Shown: positions 1 through 6,607, counted from the first letter of the stretch. The stretch: 7,701 nucleotides of DNA from Actinomycetes bacterium (GCA_022600695.1 JAHZJY010000390.1:1-7701); one strand, 5' to 3'. Made by a program: numbers and translations. Notes: a model not told the origin generated them from the letters alone.

Positions 1-423
1 ACCTTCGACTGCATCCGGCTGGCGGCCACCGCGATGAGCAGGCTCGAGCCGACCGCCACCGGTGAGCGCGGCGCGATCGTGAACATGACCAGCGTCGCGG
101 CCTTCGACGGGCAGATCGGCCAGGCGGCGTACTCGTCCTCCAAGGGCGGGGTAGTCGGGCTGACCCTCCCGGTGGCCCGCGACCTCGCCGCCGTGGGGGT
201 CCGGGTCAACACGGTGGCCCCAGGTCTGATCGACACCCCGATCTACGGCGAGGGTGAGCACGCCGAAGCCTTCAAGGCCAAGCTCGGTCAGTCGGTCCTG
301 TTCCCGCACCGCCTGGGCAAACCGGACGAACTGGCCTCGATGGTCATCGAGCTGATCACCAACTCGTATATGAACGCCGAGGTGATCAGAGTCGACGGTG
401 GCATCAGGATGCCGCCGAAGTAG
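1..423 (+). CDS. Short-chain dehydrogenase/reductase, 17beta-HSD10-like (3' part only)
   Basis: This is the C-terminal 140 residues of an NAD(P)-dependent oxidoreductase of the classical SDR family; the reading frame is open from base 1, so the Rossmann nucleotide-binding half (about 115 residues in a usual 255-residue protein) lies outside the window. Visible are the catalytic serine strand (IVNMTSVAAF), the YxxxK catalytic pair in AAYSSSKGG, and the NTVAPGLIDTP segment that follows the active site. The stretch GQIGQAAYSSSKGGVVG, the FPHRLGKPDELA segment and the ending EVIRVDGGIRMPPK closely follow the 3-hydroxyacyl-CoA dehydrogenase type 2 / 17beta-HSD10 subgroup, which oxidises 3-hydroxyacyl-CoA or hydroxysteroids in the cytosol. 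A fatty-acid or sterol beta-oxidation role is likely, but the substrate cannot be read from sequence. The next gene starts at or just before its stop codon, so the two are probably cotranscribed. Confidence 0.9.
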   Translation, partial: TFDCIRLAATAMSRLEPTATGERGAIVNMTSVAAFDGQIGQAAYSSSKGGVVGLTLPVARDLAAVGVRVNTVAPGLIDTPIYGEGEHAEAFKAKLGQSVLFPHRLGKPDELASMVIELITNSYMNAEVIRVDGGIRMPPK

Positions 424-436
424 ACCCGGCCGTATT

Positions 437-880
437 TTGCCCACCCGCGCCGCTGAGATCGTGCGCGATGCCATCAGCGCCAGCGGTGGCCTCGGTGAGC
501 CGTGGTCCCTCGATGGTGACAACGCGGTGCGGGTCGGCAACCTGCTGCTGGAGGTCGACGTGGACGATCTCGGTTGGATGCTGACGGCGTACGCCATCGA
601 CGGCGGAGAGGCCGATCCGGTCGCGGTGCTCACGGAGTCGGACGGCAACCCGGTGCGGGCGCTCACCGCCTGGCTTCGGAAAGTGGCGGGCCCGATGTCC
701 TGGAGGCGCGTCGAGCCCGGCCAGTACCGCTGCGGCGGGTATCTCGTCGGACTGCTCGACACCGGGGAATGGTTCGCCGAAGGGCCGCGCGTGGACAGGT
801 GTTTCGACCACAAGCATGATGCTCAGGCTGCGTGCGACTCCGCCCGCAGATACATCCCCTCGCCCCCGAACCTGGTCTAG
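437..880 (+). CDS. Hypothetical protein, about 147 residues, start uncertain
   Basis: I do not recognise this family. The product is small, acidic and probably cytosolic: there is no signal peptide or membrane segment. It has an N-terminal helix-like stretch (TRAAEIVRDAIS), an alternating hydrophobic core (VGNLLLEVDVDDLGWMLTAYAID), a tryptophan- and aromatic-containing centre (LTAWLRK, MSWRRVEPGQYRC) and a C-terminal DHKHDAQAACDSARRYI helix. The mix suggests a compact alpha/beta fold, but I infer no function. The start is ambiguous: GTG at 398 would overlap the dehydrogenase gene by 26 bases and add 13 residues that look like out-of-frame readthrough; TTG at 437 begins MPTRAAEIV just after the upstream stop; GTG at 461 is also possible. 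None has a strong ribosome site. I chose 437 because the protein-like sequence begins there. Close spacing suggests an operon with the dehydrogenase. Confidence 0.65.
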   Translation: MPTRAAEIVRDAISASGGLGEPWSLDGDNAVRVGNLLLEVDVDDLGWMLTAYAIDGGEADPVAVLTESDGNPVRALTAWLRKVAGPMSWRRVEPGQYRCGGYLVGLLDTGEWFAEGPRVDRCFDHKHDAQAACDSARRYIPSPPNLV

Positions 881-909
881 AGAACCGAGGCGTCGGCTCC
901 GAGAACCGA
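880..909. repeat. 9-bp direct repeat pair GAGAACCGA, 21 bp apart
   Basis: GAGAACCGA occurs at 880-888 and again at 901-909, a 21-bp period close to two helical turns. The pair lies in the short gap before the DUF4189 gene and its first base overlaps the stop codon of the upstream gene. Two same-face copies upstream of a start could be a regulator site, but chance in GC-rich DNA is not excluded. Confidence 0.35.
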
Positions 910-942
910 ATCAATGTCGGTGGTTGCTGTCAGGATGAGCCC

Positions 943-1422
943 ATGGGGGCAAGTGTTCAGCGATTCGGGGCCCGGCGGCATGGCCGCACACTCAACGGGG
1001 CCGGTGTAGTGGTGGTTTGCGTCATGACGACCGCCGCGGTGTGCGCACCGGTGGCGCGCGCGGACTACGGATGGGTTGCCGTGGCGAAATCGCCGGCGCG
1101 GGAGTCGCTGGATTGGAACATCAACACCAGCCGGGAGGCGGCCGAAACCGCGGCCCTACGCCAATGCGCGGTCCTCCAGAACGCCGGTGACTGCGCGCTT
1201 TTGGCATCCGGACCCAATTGCGTCGCCGTCGCGTGGGACGCCGCTCAGCCGCTGAACCGCGCCTACGCCGCCGCCGCGGACACCCCGGCGGCGGCATTGA
1301 ACGCCGCTGTGGCGGCCGCGGGGCCGTTTGCCAACGACCCCGACGTCCGGTGTAGCTACTTCTCCTCCGGGGTGCCCGGGGATGACCCACGGATCACCCC
1401 GCCGGGGCAGAAGGTCGTCTAG
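943..1422 (+). CDS. Exported DUF4189 domain protein
   Basis: This is a 159-residue secreted protein. Residues 1-40 form a signal peptide: basic start (RRHGR), hydrophobic core GAGVVVVCVMTTAAVCAP, and an A-x-A type site VARA before DYGW. The mature part matches the DUF4189 pattern: an aromatic-led first strand (DYGWVAVAKSP), a tryptophan strand (SLDWNINTSREAAE), an alanine-rich helix ending in a cysteine (AALRQC), then GDCALLASGPNCVAVAW. Four cysteines in the mature chain (about 75, 84, 93, 137) could form two disulfides. The family is common in mycobacteria and other exporters, and its biochemical role is not established. ATG 943 was chosen because AGGA at 932-935 sits 7 bases upstream and the signal peptide begins there; the frame is open further upstream to 832, but those residues overlap the preceding gene. 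It converges with the CtlX gene. Confidence 0.85.
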   Translation: MGASVQRFGARRHGRTLNGAGVVVVCVMTTAAVCAPVARADYGWVAVAKSPARESLDWNINTSREAAETAALRQCAVLQNAGDCALLASGPNCVAVAWDAAQPLNRAYAAAADTPAAALNAAVAAAGPFANDPDVRCSYFSSGVPGDDPRITPPGQKVV

Positions 1423-1425
1423 GAC

Positions 1426-1442
1426 GCCCAATCCCGTTGGGT
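1426..1442. terminator. Possible small hairpin between convergent genes
   Basis: The 19-bp gap between two convergent stop codons holds CCCAA (1427-1431), a 5-base loop, and TTGGG (1437-1441); an outer G-T pair can extend it. It is symmetric and could act in both directions, but the stem is short and there is no T-run, so it is only a weak terminator candidate. Confidence 0.3.
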
Positions 1443-2371
1443 CAGAAGATTTCCGAGATCATGCAGCGCACCGACCCGCCGCCGTAGGCCTCGATGGTCT
1501 GCACATCGCCGACCAGGATCTCGCTGGACTTCTCGATCTCCGCCTTCTGCTCATCGGTCAGCACACTGAAGGTCGAGTGCGTCATCACGGTGTAGCGCTT
1601 ATCGTCAGCGCCGAGTACTTCGATCTCGTTGCCGGCGAAGTTGTCGATCTCGTGCTCGGAGACGGCGAGGATCTCCTTACCGCTCTCGGTCAACTCCTCG
1701 ATCACCAGCTTGCGCTCATCGGGGTCGTCGATCGCGTCCAGGCAGACGACGGCGTACTTCTCGCCGACCGCCATCATCACATTGGTGTGGTAAATCGCGA
1801 CGCGCTGCTGGCGGTAGGTCTGGAAGCCGTGGAACGGCACCGCCTTAAAACCGAAATCCTTACAGAACTGCAGGAACAGCCCTTCGTCGGCGCGTTCGGA
1901 AAGGCAGCAGTAGGCCTTCTTGTTCGCGCGGTCGAGCACCATCGCACCGGTGCCCTCGAGGAATCGGCCGTCCTTCTCGTGCTTGGTGTAATCGTAAATC
2001 CTCAGATGGTCGCGTCCCATCGCCTCGACGAGCGCGCCCAGGAACTTGATGCGTTCCAACCGGCGGTCCTCGGCGAACATCGGACACAGGACGAGCCGGT
2101 CGCCTTCCAGGGAGACGAACCAGTTGTTGGGAAAGATACTGTCCGGCGTGTCGAAAACCGCGGCGTCGTCCTCGATCACGTGGACGTTGACGCCCTTGCC
2201 GCGGAGTTTGTCGACGAATCCGTCGAACTCGATCAGCGCCTTGGCCTGAACGATATCGTGCTTCTCCCCGAGGTTTTTCTGGAAGAAATCGTTGGTCGCG
2301 GTCTCGGCGTTGAAATAGAACGAACAGGGCCGCACCATGGCGATGTCACGGGTGATCTGGCGATGCTTCAT
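1442..2371 (-). CDS. ctlX: CtlX-type citrulline utilization hydrolase (amidinotransferase / ADI / DDAH superfamily)
   Basis: This 309-residue cytosolic enzyme belongs to the guanidine-modifying superfamily. The catalytic elements can be placed: a substrate-binding acidic loop DTPDSIFPNNWF (74-85), the catalytic acid in FLEGTGAMVLDR (Glu139), the histidine in AIYHTNVMM (His195), and the nucleophilic cysteine near the C-terminus in GGGSVRCMISEIF (Cys303). The length and the ending RCMxxEIF fit the CtlX branch, annotated as acting on citrulline, rather than classical arginine deiminase (about 410 residues). Arginine or methylated arginine as substrate is not excluded. ATG 2371 has a perfect AGGAGGT 4 bases upstream. 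It is the last minus-strand gene before the convergent junction and follows a serine hydrolase gene by 59 bp. The protein is unusually rich in lysine, phenylalanine and tyrosine, and the DNA is visibly less GC-rich than its neighbours, which hints at acquisition by transfer. Confidence 0.85.
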   Translation of the reverse strand: MKHRQITRDIAMVRPCSFYFNAETATNDFFQKNLGEKHDIVQAKALIEFDGFVDKLRGKGVNVHVIEDDAAVFDTPDSIFPNNWFVSLEGDRLVLCPMFAEDRRLERIKFLGALVEAMGRDHLRIYDYTKHEKDGRFLEGTGAMVLDRANKKAYCCLSERADEGLFLQFCKDFGFKAVPFHGFQTYRQQRVAIYHTNVMMAVGEKYAVVCLDAIDDPDERKLVIEELTESGKEILAVSEHEIDNFAGNEIEVLGADDKRYTVMTHSTFSVLTDEQKAEIEKSSEILVGDVQTIEAYGGGSVRCMISEIF

Positions 2372-2375
2372 ACAA

Positions 2376-2382
2376 ACCTCCT
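2376..2382 (-). promoter_or_regulatory. Perfect Shine-Dalgarno for the CtlX gene
   Basis: On the minus strand AGGAGGT is followed by TTGT and the ATG ending at 2371. It is the strongest ribosome site in the window. It fixes the start and suggests efficient translation that does not depend on coupling to the upstream gene. Confidence 0.8.
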
Positions 2383-2388
2383 ACAGGA

Positions 2389-2397
2389 AACGTAACA
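2389..2397 (-). promoter_or_regulatory. Candidate extended -10 promoter (TGTTACGTT) for the CtlX gene
   Basis: On the minus strand TACGTT fits the actinobacterial TANNNT -10 pattern and is preceded by TGT, an extended -10 (TGN). No good -35 hexamer is seen at 17 bp, as is usual for extended -10 promoters. A start point near 2383 would give a very short leader just containing the ribosome site. If real, this gene can be expressed apart from the upstream ligase/hydrolase pair. Confidence 0.35.
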
Positions 2398-2417
2398 ATG
2401 GCTCACTGCACGATGGA

Positions 2418-2429
2418 CCACTGCAGTGG
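2418..2429. promoter_or_regulatory. 12-bp perfect palindrome CCACTGCAGTGG, possible operator
   Basis: CCACTGCAGTGG is a perfect palindrome placed between the stop codon of the serine hydrolase gene and the start of the CtlX gene, directly upstream of the -35 position of the candidate promoter. The half-site core CACTGC also occurs at 2404-2409 and 2432-2437, flanking it on both sides. This layout suits a dimeric regulator. The regulator is not encoded in the window, so the function is inferred. Confidence 0.4.
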
Positions 2430-2430
2430 A

Positions 2431-3618
2431 TCACTGCGCCAGTTCGGCTGCCACGGCGTCGAAAGCCCGCAGCGTGTTCATCTGCGGGTGCGGGTCCGCC
2501 GAGAGCGCCAGGGTGGACACCTTGGCGGCGACGAGCTCCGCGGTGCGATTGATGTAGATCATCTGGCCGCACATTCCCAGGCACAGCACGACATCGTTAC
2601 CCGGATAGGGGAACCACATCTGGTTGCGGTACATCCCGCCGGGCATTCCGGTGTCGTCGGGGCTGGCGGCGAAGGCGGCACGGGAGTCGGGGCCGCCGTC
2701 AAGGGTGTCGGCGATCCAGTGCGGCGACAACACCTGCTGTCCGGTTAACGAGACGCCGTCGCGCAGGAACAGCGATCCGAACCGGATCATGTCGGTCAGA
2801 GTGGCGCTGATTCCGCCGTTGAACAACCCGCTGCCGGCAGAATCCACACCGATGTCGGCGTCGCGTTCGGCACCGATCCGGGTCCACAGCAGCTCCGACA
2901 TCAGGCCCGGCATCCGCCGGCCGCCGACCACCTCGCAGATCCAGCCGAGCACATCGGTCTCGCAGGAGCGGTATGCGAACGGTCCGCCGTGCGTCGACTG
3001 GCGACGAAGGGTCAGCAGGAAATCGCGCAGCGTGGGCGGGATGTCCGGACCGCTCCTGGGTTCCCATCCGAATGCCTGGTCGAGGGTGTGGATCTGCGCG
3101 GCCGGGTCACCGTAGTCATCCGAGAAGGCGATACCCGACCTCATGTCGAGGAGGTCTCGCACGGTCGCACCGGCATAGCCGCTATCCGCCAGGGCCGGGA
3201 CGAAGGTCGTGACCGGCGCGTCGAACGCGATCGCGCCCGCATCGTGGAGTGCGCCGGCAACGGCGCCCACCAGCGACTTGCTCACCGAGAAAAGCAGGTG
3301 CCGGGTATCCGCCCGCATGGCGCCGCGGTATTCCTCGGCGACCATCGCACCGCGATGGGCGACGGCCCACCCATCGGTGGCCGTGGCGTCCATCACCGCA
3401 CCGACGGTTCTGGTCACGCCATCGGCGCAGAGCAGCGGGGTCTGGGCTATCGGTGCCCGGGCCGGGGGTACCGTCGCGACCGGTCCGGTCCCGCGCGATA
3501 TGACCTGCGTCGGCACACAGTCCGCGACGTGCTGGAACGACCACTGCGCGAAGGCCGGCGAAAACCAGTTCGCCAGCGTGATCCCGGCCGGCCGCGAGCC
3601 GGTATCGGAGCTGATCAC
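2431..3618 (-). CDS. Serine hydrolase, beta-lactamase fold, 6-aminohexanoate-dimer hydrolase (NylB)-like
   Basis: The 395-residue product has the penicillin-binding/class C beta-lactamase fold. Nucleophile and base are in LLFSVSKSLVG (Ser111, Lys114 of SxxK). The second motif is FAYRSCETDVLGW (Tyr216 of a YxS/YxN type). The third position, usually KTG, is replaced by GMCGQMIYINR (348-358). NGGISATLTDMIRFG (267-281) and the start GITLANWFSPAFAQWSFQHV are features I associate with the NylB-like branch, which hydrolyses linear amides and esters rather than beta-lactams. No signal peptide is evident, so it is probably cytosolic. Start GTG 3618 was chosen because it overlaps the ATP-grasp stop codon as GTGA, a translational-coupling arrangement, and the conserved sequence follows soon after. 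The open frame continues upstream to 3903, but that part overlaps the ligase gene and looks like low-complexity shadow. The natural substrate is unknown. Confidence 0.82.
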   Translation of the reverse strand: MISSDTGSRPAGITLANWFSPAFAQWSFQHVADCVPTQVISRGTGPVATVPPARAPIAQTPLLCADGVTRTVGAVMDATATDGWAVAHRGAMVAEEYRGAMRADTRHLLFSVSKSLVGAVAGALHDAGAIAFDAPVTTFVPALADSGYAGATVRDLLDMRSGIAFSDDYGDPAAQIHTLDQAFGWEPRSGPDIPPTLRDFLLTLRRQSTHGGPFAYRSCETDVLGWICEVVGGRRMPGLMSELLWTRIGAERDADIGVDSAGSGLFNGGISATLTDMIRFGSLFLRDGVSLTGQQVLSPHWIADTLDGGPDSRAAFAASPDDTGMPGGMYRNQMWFPYPGNDVVLCLGMCGQMIYINRTAELVAAKVSTLALSADPHPQMNTLRAFDAVAAELAQ

Positions 3619-5108
3619 GCGCGGGCGACAAGCCGCGAGACGCCGGGTGCCCCCGGGGTGAGCGGCGTCGAGACGAACCTCGCCTTGATTCCGTTGACCC
3701 ACCGTCGGCACTGCTCGGTGAGCTGATAGTCGGCGGTCTGCAGATGCCCGCGAGTGAACAGCACCCCGAGTTGGGCGCCCTCGCAGCGTAAGTCGCCGGG
3801 CGCGGCGATTCGCATGTAGAACGCCTCGGACTCGTCGTTCACCGATGACCAGTCCCGAGCCGGACGAGCGAAGGAGACGTGGCCCGCTTCGTCGAGACGC
3901 CACACGCCGGTGACTGGGGTCGCGGTGAAGATCTCGATATCCGGCGCGGTCTCCGAGATGATGACCTGCCCCCAGACCTCGTCCTGACCGTAGCCCCGCT
4001 CCCAGCGTGCGTTGACCGCCGCGATGTCCAGTTCGTAATCCACATCCAGGTATTCGAGGAGGTGGAAGAGGAACAGCGGGATGTCGGCGTGCGCCTCGGT
4101 GGTCAGGTTCGTCATCGGGCTCGCGCCGCTGAGCCGCGGGTTCAGCTCGCCGAGGTAGAGCTCGTCGGAGTCAAGATCACGCAGGAGATCCACCTCGAAA
4201 TAGCCGCGGTAGCCCTGTCGGCTCAGGACGTCACCCAGTTTCCGGACCATCTCCCGCGCGATGTGGGTCTGCGCGGGCGGCAGGACGTCGCGCCAGATGT
4301 CGTTACCGCACCATCCGCCCTTGGTGGCAGTCAGTTCCGGGTACCCCACCAGGCTCGTCATCGGCGGGCCGATCACCGTGCCGTGCCGGGTCACGGTGCC
4401 CTCGAGGCACACCTCGACATTGCGGATGCGTTTCATGATCTTGATTTCCGGCTGGCCGCTCAGGGTGGCGGCGCAGTCGTCCCAGTCGCGCTGACCGCGC
4501 ACGAAGAACGTCGTGCTGCCGGCGTCGCCGTAGGCGGCTTCGACGACCAGATCGTCGCCGAGCCCGGCGCCCTGCGCCAGCCCCATCAGTTCGTCGTAGG
4601 AGCCGGCCCGGCCCATCACGTTCGGCACGCTCGGCACCCCTGCCTCGTCGGCCAGGCGGGTCATGACGATCTTGGAGTCCAGTCGATGACTCAGTTCCGC
4701 CGGCGGGTGCATGACGTCGAGGCCGGCAACTCCGGCCAGGGAATGGGTCTGCTCATCAAGCATCACAAAGCAGGCTTTACCGCCGCGCCCCCGTTCGGCG
4801 ACGAACTCGAGTGTCTCGGGGTCGCGGAGCAGGTAGTTGCACACATCGCCCATGGAGTCGAATTCGCGGCGATCGCGCCGCCGCGGTACGAACACCCGCG
4901 GGTGCAGGCCTTCGAAAGAGTCGTAATACGACAGGTAGTGGAAGTTCCGTACCCAGCGGTCGATGCCCAGCAGGTTGAACGGGGTCGGGGAGATGAAGTA
5001 GAGCGGTGTGGCGTTGGTGTGGAAGAACGCCCGGATATCGGAGAGGCCGTTCAGTGGACGGTTCGGTGCGGGGGAAGACGGCGTGGCTGCGCCGGGGTCG
5101 GAGTGCAT
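3615..5108 (-). CDS. ATP-grasp carboxylate-amine ligase-like protein
   Basis: The 497-residue product carries an ATP-grasp fold. After a divergent N-terminal domain (about 25-140, with TPLYFISPTPFNLLGIDRW and a tyrosine-rich YLSYYDSF) comes the ATP-binding part: DSKIVMTRLADEAGVPSVP (144-162), LVVEAAYGDAGS (187-198) at the phosphate loop, the lysine strand EIKIMKRI (221-228), and the metal-binding acidic strands GYFEVDLL (302-309) and LYLGELNPRLSGASP (318-331), whose Glu321 and Asn323 form the ExN motif. Such enzymes activate a carboxylate as acyl phosphate and join it to an amine, thiol or other nucleophile. Automatic names such as biotin carboxylase are likely for this family, but there is no biotin carrier here. 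A C-terminal region of about 130 residues (365-497) is unassigned. ATG 5108 gives a sensible N-terminus, though its ribosome site is weak. It is coupled to the downstream hydrolase by a 4-base overlap. Confidence 0.85.
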   Translation of the reverse strand: MHSDPGAATPSSPAPNRPLNGLSDIRAFFHTNATPLYFISPTPFNLLGIDRWVRNFHYLSYYDSFEGLHPRVFVPRRRDRREFDSMGDVCNYLLRDPETLEFVAERGRGGKACFVMLDEQTHSLAGVAGLDVMHPPAELSHRLDSKIVMTRLADEAGVPSVPNVMGRAGSYDELMGLAQGAGLGDDLVVEAAYGDAGSTTFFVRGQRDWDDCAATLSGQPEIKIMKRIRNVEVCLEGTVTRHGTVIGPPMTSLVGYPELTATKGGWCGNDIWRDVLPPAQTHIAREMVRKLGDVLSRQGYRGYFEVDLLRDLDSDELYLGELNPRLSGASPMTNLTTEAHADIPLFLFHLLEYLDVDYELDIAAVNARWERGYGQDEVWGQVIISETAPDIEIFTATPVTGVWRLDEAGHVSFARPARDWSSVNDESEAFYMRIAAPGDLRCEGAQLGVLFTRGHLQTADYQLTEQCRRWVNGIKARFVSTPLTPGAPGVSRLVARA

Positions 5109-5224
5109 GAGCCCATTCTTGCCGCTGCGGTACCCGCGCACCCGAACCGACCCCACTCGATGGGCCGACGCGGAGGACCGCAGAATCCTTGCAGAGGCAA
5201 CCACAAATGCCGCCGACGTGGAAT

Positions 5225-5240
5225 CGGCCGTTGCCGGCCG
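5225..5240. terminator. All-GC hairpin CGGCCG-TTGC-CGGCCG in the intergenic gap
   Basis: A 6-bp stem made only of G-C pairs with a 4-base loop lies 74-89 bases beyond the stop codon of the CBS-domain gene and before the ATP-grasp start. There is no T-run on either side; mycobacterial intrinsic terminators often lack one, so it may end the transporter/CBS transcript. Because CGGCCG is itself self-complementary, it could equally be chance in GC-rich DNA. Confidence 0.3.
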
Positions 5241-5313
5241 GGTGGCGCTGATCGAGAAGTGCGCCGCCGAAGCGAAACTCAGCGATGAGTCACCGCGTGC
5301 CGAGCCTCGGAGA

Positions 5314-6600
5314 TCACGAACCGGATTCGGCGGGCCCGCGGCGCGTGAGTCGTACCTCGGTGATGGTGTTGCGCCCGACCGCAGTCACCTCGATCGTCCA
5401 GTTCTGCCGGTCGACCCGGTCGCCGGCGGCCGCCGGGATTCGTCCCAGCGCCTCGAGCACCATGCCGGCGACGGTCGTGTAGTTGCCGCGGGATGTGTCG
5501 GCCATGTCAACGCCGAGGTCCGGCAGATCGTGAATCGGGAAGCTGCCCGGTACCACCAGGCTGCCGTCGGGCATCGTGCGCACCGCCAGGACATCCCGGT
5601 CGGTCTCGTCGTAGATCTCACCGACGATCTCTTCCAGGACATCCTCCAGGGTGACGATTCCCGCCACCCCGCCGCGCTCATCGATGACGACTGCGAACTG
5701 TTCGCGATCGGCCTTGAATCGCCGCAATGCCTCCGAGACGGGCAGGCTGTCCGGTAATTGGGGCGCCTGCCGGGCCGCATCGGCGACGGTGGGTTGCCCG
5801 CCGAGCAGATCGCGAAGGTGCACCACGCCGACGACCTCGTCGAGGTCCTGGGAGCGGACGACCGGGGCCCGGGAATGTCCGGACTCGGCGAGCATCGTCA
5901 GTGCGGCGTCCACCGGCATGGTGGACGGCAGCGTGACGACCGCACGCCGCGGTACCAGGATCTCCCGCAGGACCCGTTCGTGGATCTCCAGCGCGCCGGA
6001 GATCACCTCGCGTTGTTCGGGTGTCAGCCCGCGATGGGCCGCCACCAGCTCCCGAAGTTCGGCGGGTGACAACTGCTCGGCGGCCGCGTCGGGGTTTCCG
6101 CCCAACAGCCGAACCAGGATGTCGGTCGCTTTGCCGAGCAGCCACACCATGGGTTTGGTGAAGTTGGCCAACTTGTCCAGCGGAACGGCCACCAGCAGGG
6201 CCCAGCGGTGGGCGTATTGCATGGCCAGGCGCTTCGGTGCGAGTTCCCCGACGACGATATTGACCGCCGCCAGCACGACCGTCACCGAGGCGATGGCGAT
6301 GGCTTCGGCGGCGCCGCCGAGAAAGCCGAACACGGGTACCAGGGGTTGGGCCAAGGTGACCGCTGCGGTGGCCGAGGCCAGATAACCGGCCAGTGTGATG
6401 CCCAACTGGATGGTGCCCAGAAACCGGTTCGGATCGCGGGCCAGGCGCACCAGAGCCTGTTCCCGGCGGCCATCGCTGCGTTCCAGTGTGCGCAGTTGAC
6501 CTTCACGCAGCGAGATCAGGGCGATCTCGCTGCCCGCGAACAGTCCGTTCAGCAGGAGCAAAGTTGCGATCAGGCCAATATCGAACCAGTAGCGACTCAC
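5314..6600 (-). CDS. Hemolysin-family DUF21/CNNM-CBS-CorC membrane protein
   Basis: The 428-residue integral membrane protein has the standard domain order. The N-terminal DUF21/CNNM transmembrane domain (about 1-165) has a first helix IGLIATLLLLNGLFAGSEIA, further hydrophobic segments around 65-115 and 133-160, and the conserved GELAPKR (118-124). A CBS pair follows (about 213-330), with LVPRRAVVTL opening it and VVIDERGGVAGIVTLEDVLEEIVGEIYDE (304-332) as the very typical second CBS end. The C-terminal CorC_HlyC domain (about 338-420) contains VPGSFPIHDL. Family members are linked to magnesium or cobalt efflux and ion homeostasis; the hemolysin name is historical. I chose GTG 6600 over ATG 6624: on the minus strand GAGGAG at 6608-6613 sits 7 bases before GTG, and the membrane domain starts at once. 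It lies 69 bp downstream of cbiO, so co-expression with metal uptake is possible. Confidence 0.9.
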   Translation of the reverse strand: MSRYWFDIGLIATLLLLNGLFAGSEIALISLREGQLRTLERSDGRREQALVRLARDPNRFLGTIQLGITLAGYLASATAAVTLAQPLVPVFGFLGGAAEAIAIASVTVVLAAVNIVVGELAPKRLAMQYAHRWALLVAVPLDKLANFTKPMVWLLGKATDILVRLLGGNPDAAAEQLSPAELRELVAAHRGLTPEQREVISGALEIHERVLREILVPRRAVVTLPSTMPVDAALTMLAESGHSRAPVVRSQDLDEVVGVVHLRDLLGGQPTVADAARQAPQLPDSLPVSEALRRFKADREQFAVVIDERGGVAGIVTLEDVLEEIVGEIYDETDRDVLAVRTMPDGSLVVPGSFPIHDLPDLGVDMADTSRGNYTTVAGMVLEALGRIPAAAGDRVDRQNWTIEVTAVGRNTITEVRLTRRGPAESGS

Positions 6601-6607
6601 AGATCCA

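Noticed and set aside
832..942. N-terminal extension of the DUF4189 protein
   Set aside because: It overlaps the upstream gene and would bury the signal peptide; ATG 943 has a ribosome site.
1328..2395. Plus-strand open frame (355 residues) opposite the CtlX gene
   Set aside because: It is the mirror of the CtlX codons (repeated VDLV, LLD, VLG patterns), begins inside the DUF4189 gene, and lacks a ribosome site.
3619..3903. N-terminal extension of the serine hydrolase
   Set aside because: It overlaps the ATP-grasp coding sequence, is arginine-rich and non-conserved in appearance; the GTGA overlap start explains the gene better.
3879..5288. Long plus-strand open frame (469 residues) opposite the ATP-grasp gene
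   Set aside because: It is antisense to a gene with clear ATP-grasp motifs; the product is rich in Arg, His and Val with no domain pattern, as expected from the complement of high-GC codons.
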